5,815 nt of DNA from Alphaproteobacteria bacterium (GTDB lineage Bacteria; Pseudomonadota; Alphaproteobacteria; Micavibrionales; UBA2020), in contig JAQSWE010000178.1 of NCBI GenBank assembly GCA_029266795.1, positions 1 through 5,815 of the forward strand, in the 5' to 3' direction. The translations under genes were made by a program, and so were the position numbers. Position 1 is the first letter of the stretch; the number at the start of each line of letters is the position of its first letter. Under the pieces are notes generated by a model. It had not been told where the DNA came from. It made no database searches and saw only the letters and a list, made by a program, of their open reading frames with translations. Shown here in pieces: positions 5,226 to 5,815 of the stretch.

Positions 5226-5810
5226 GTGCTGAGCAAAGACACCCTTCGGCAAAAAGCCTTCCAGAAGCGCCTGACGATCCCGCCCGCCTATCAGGAAGAG
5301 GCGTCACTGAAATTCAAAGATAACTTCCTCTCCCACATTGCGCTGCCGCCCAAGGGATCGATTATCTCCGCCTATATGCCGTTCAATGCCGAGTTGAATG
5401 TGAAGCCCCTTATGACGCATCTGCTCGATGAAGGCTACATCATCGTGATCCCGCATGTGGTCAACAACGACCGCAGTCTCGATTTCCGCACCTGGACGCC
5501 AAAGATGCCCGTCTATCGCAACCTGCACGGCATCGAGGAAGCGGACCTGCGCCATTCACAAGTTTACCTGCCCGATCTGATGATCGTGCCGCTGATTGCC
5601 TTCGACGTGAAGGGCAACCGCATGGGCTACGGCTCGGGCCAGTTCGACCGCACCTTCCAGCATTTGCAGCGCGTGCGAAAACATTTCGTTGCCGTCGGGG
5701 TCGCCTTTGAAAGCCAGCGTGAAGATGAGGTTCCGATTGATGTCCATGATTACCCCCTGCACAAGATCGTGACGGAGCTGAACGTCTATAACTGCCGGGA
5801 GGCCGACTAA
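5226..5810 (+). CDS. fthC: 5-formyltetrahydrofolate cyclo-ligase (MTHF synthetase)
   Basis: Also called ygfA or fau. The enzyme uses ATP and Mg to convert 5-formyl-tetrahydrofolate into 5,10-methenyl-tetrahydrofolate, returning a stored and inhibitory folate to one-carbon metabolism. With the GTG at 5226 the product has 194 residues, normal for the family, and begins LSKDTLRQKAFQKRL after the initiator, as family members do. Landmarks in this numbering: SIISAYMPFNAELNV (45-59), the signature region FDVKGNRMGYGSGQFDR (126-142), VGVAFESQ (157-164) and the C-terminal IDVHDYPLHKIVTE (171-184). The signature usually reads GYG-x-G-x-YDR; here Phe replaces the Tyr before DR. It follows ssrS by 29 bases without a terminator, so the two are probably co-transcribed, as ssrS and ygfA are in E. 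coli. GGGAGG near its end is the ribosome site of the next gene. Confidence 0.93.
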   Translation: MLSKDTLRQKAFQKRLTIPPAYQEEASLKFKDNFLSHIALPPKGSIISAYMPFNAELNVKPLMTHLLDEGYIIVIPHVVNNDRSLDFRTWTPKMPVYRNLHGIEEADLRHSQVYLPDLMIVPLIAFDVKGNRMGYGSGQFDRTFQHLQRVRKHFVAVGVAFESQREDEVPIDVHDYPLHKIVTELNVYNCREAD

Positions 5811-5815
5811 ATGAA
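5811..5815 (+). CDS. Start of next gene, truncated by window edge
   Basis: An ATG directly follows the fthC stop codon, with GGGAGG (5797-5802) eight bases upstream. That is strong evidence that a co-translated gene starts here, although only five bases are visible. In many alphaproteobacteria the next gene encodes a YmdB-like (TIGR00282) metallophosphoesterase, but nothing visible can confirm that. Confidence 0.55.

Noticed and set aside
4768..5232. Second plus-strand frame across zapA, 6S RNA and the fthC start
   Set aside because: It crosses three well-supported genes and its translation is arginine- and proline-rich, as expected of an out-of-frame shadow.

Overview
The window fits an alphaproteobacterial chromosome of moderately high GC content. 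The main evidence is the block coiled-coil protein, zapA, 6S RNA, 5-formyltetrahydrofolate cyclo-ligase, which is a characteristic arrangement in that class. I cannot fix the genus; a Micavibrio-like or Rhodospirillales-like lineage is only a guess. I see no insertion sequence, CRISPR array, tRNA or rRNA.

Left region (1-3382, plus strand): three closely spaced genes of unknown function. The first enters from beyond the left edge and supplies at least 508 codons. A 39-base gap leads to a small 105-residue protein, which overlaps the next gene, a 499-residue protein, by an ATGA junction. The large protein is built from three composite, degenerate ankyrin-like repeats. Each composite ends in the motif [WF]-x-G-R-x-x-[DE]-M-x-x-L-W-x-x-V, about 160 residues apart. 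A related repeat can be aligned without gaps inside the first gene, so the two large proteins probably share ancestry. This is the least familiar part of the window. The operon ends at a strong stem-loop at 3414-3444 that can also stop transcription arriving from the opposite strand.

Middle (3447-4304, minus strand): a complete cysQ, encoding 3'(2'),5'-bisphosphate nucleotidase of the inositol monophosphatase superfamily, with all metal-binding motifs intact. It converges on the unknown operon. It is separated from the next block by a 170-base AT-rich divergent intergenic region (4305-4474). That region holds a plausible promoter for the cell-division genes and a near-match to a CtrA box.

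Right region (4475-5815, plus strand): a 71-residue coiled-coil protein (ZauP/DUF4164-like by position and shape), zapA, ssrS (6S RNA), fthC with a GTG start, and the first five bases of another gene. The first two proteins probably act together at the FtsZ ring. 6S RNA regulates RNA polymerase. FthC recycles 5-formyl-tetrahydrofolate. The 6S RNA has its own candidate promoter inside the end of zapA, with the -10 box covering the zapA stop codon. Its predicted start coincides with the first base of the RNA's closing stem.
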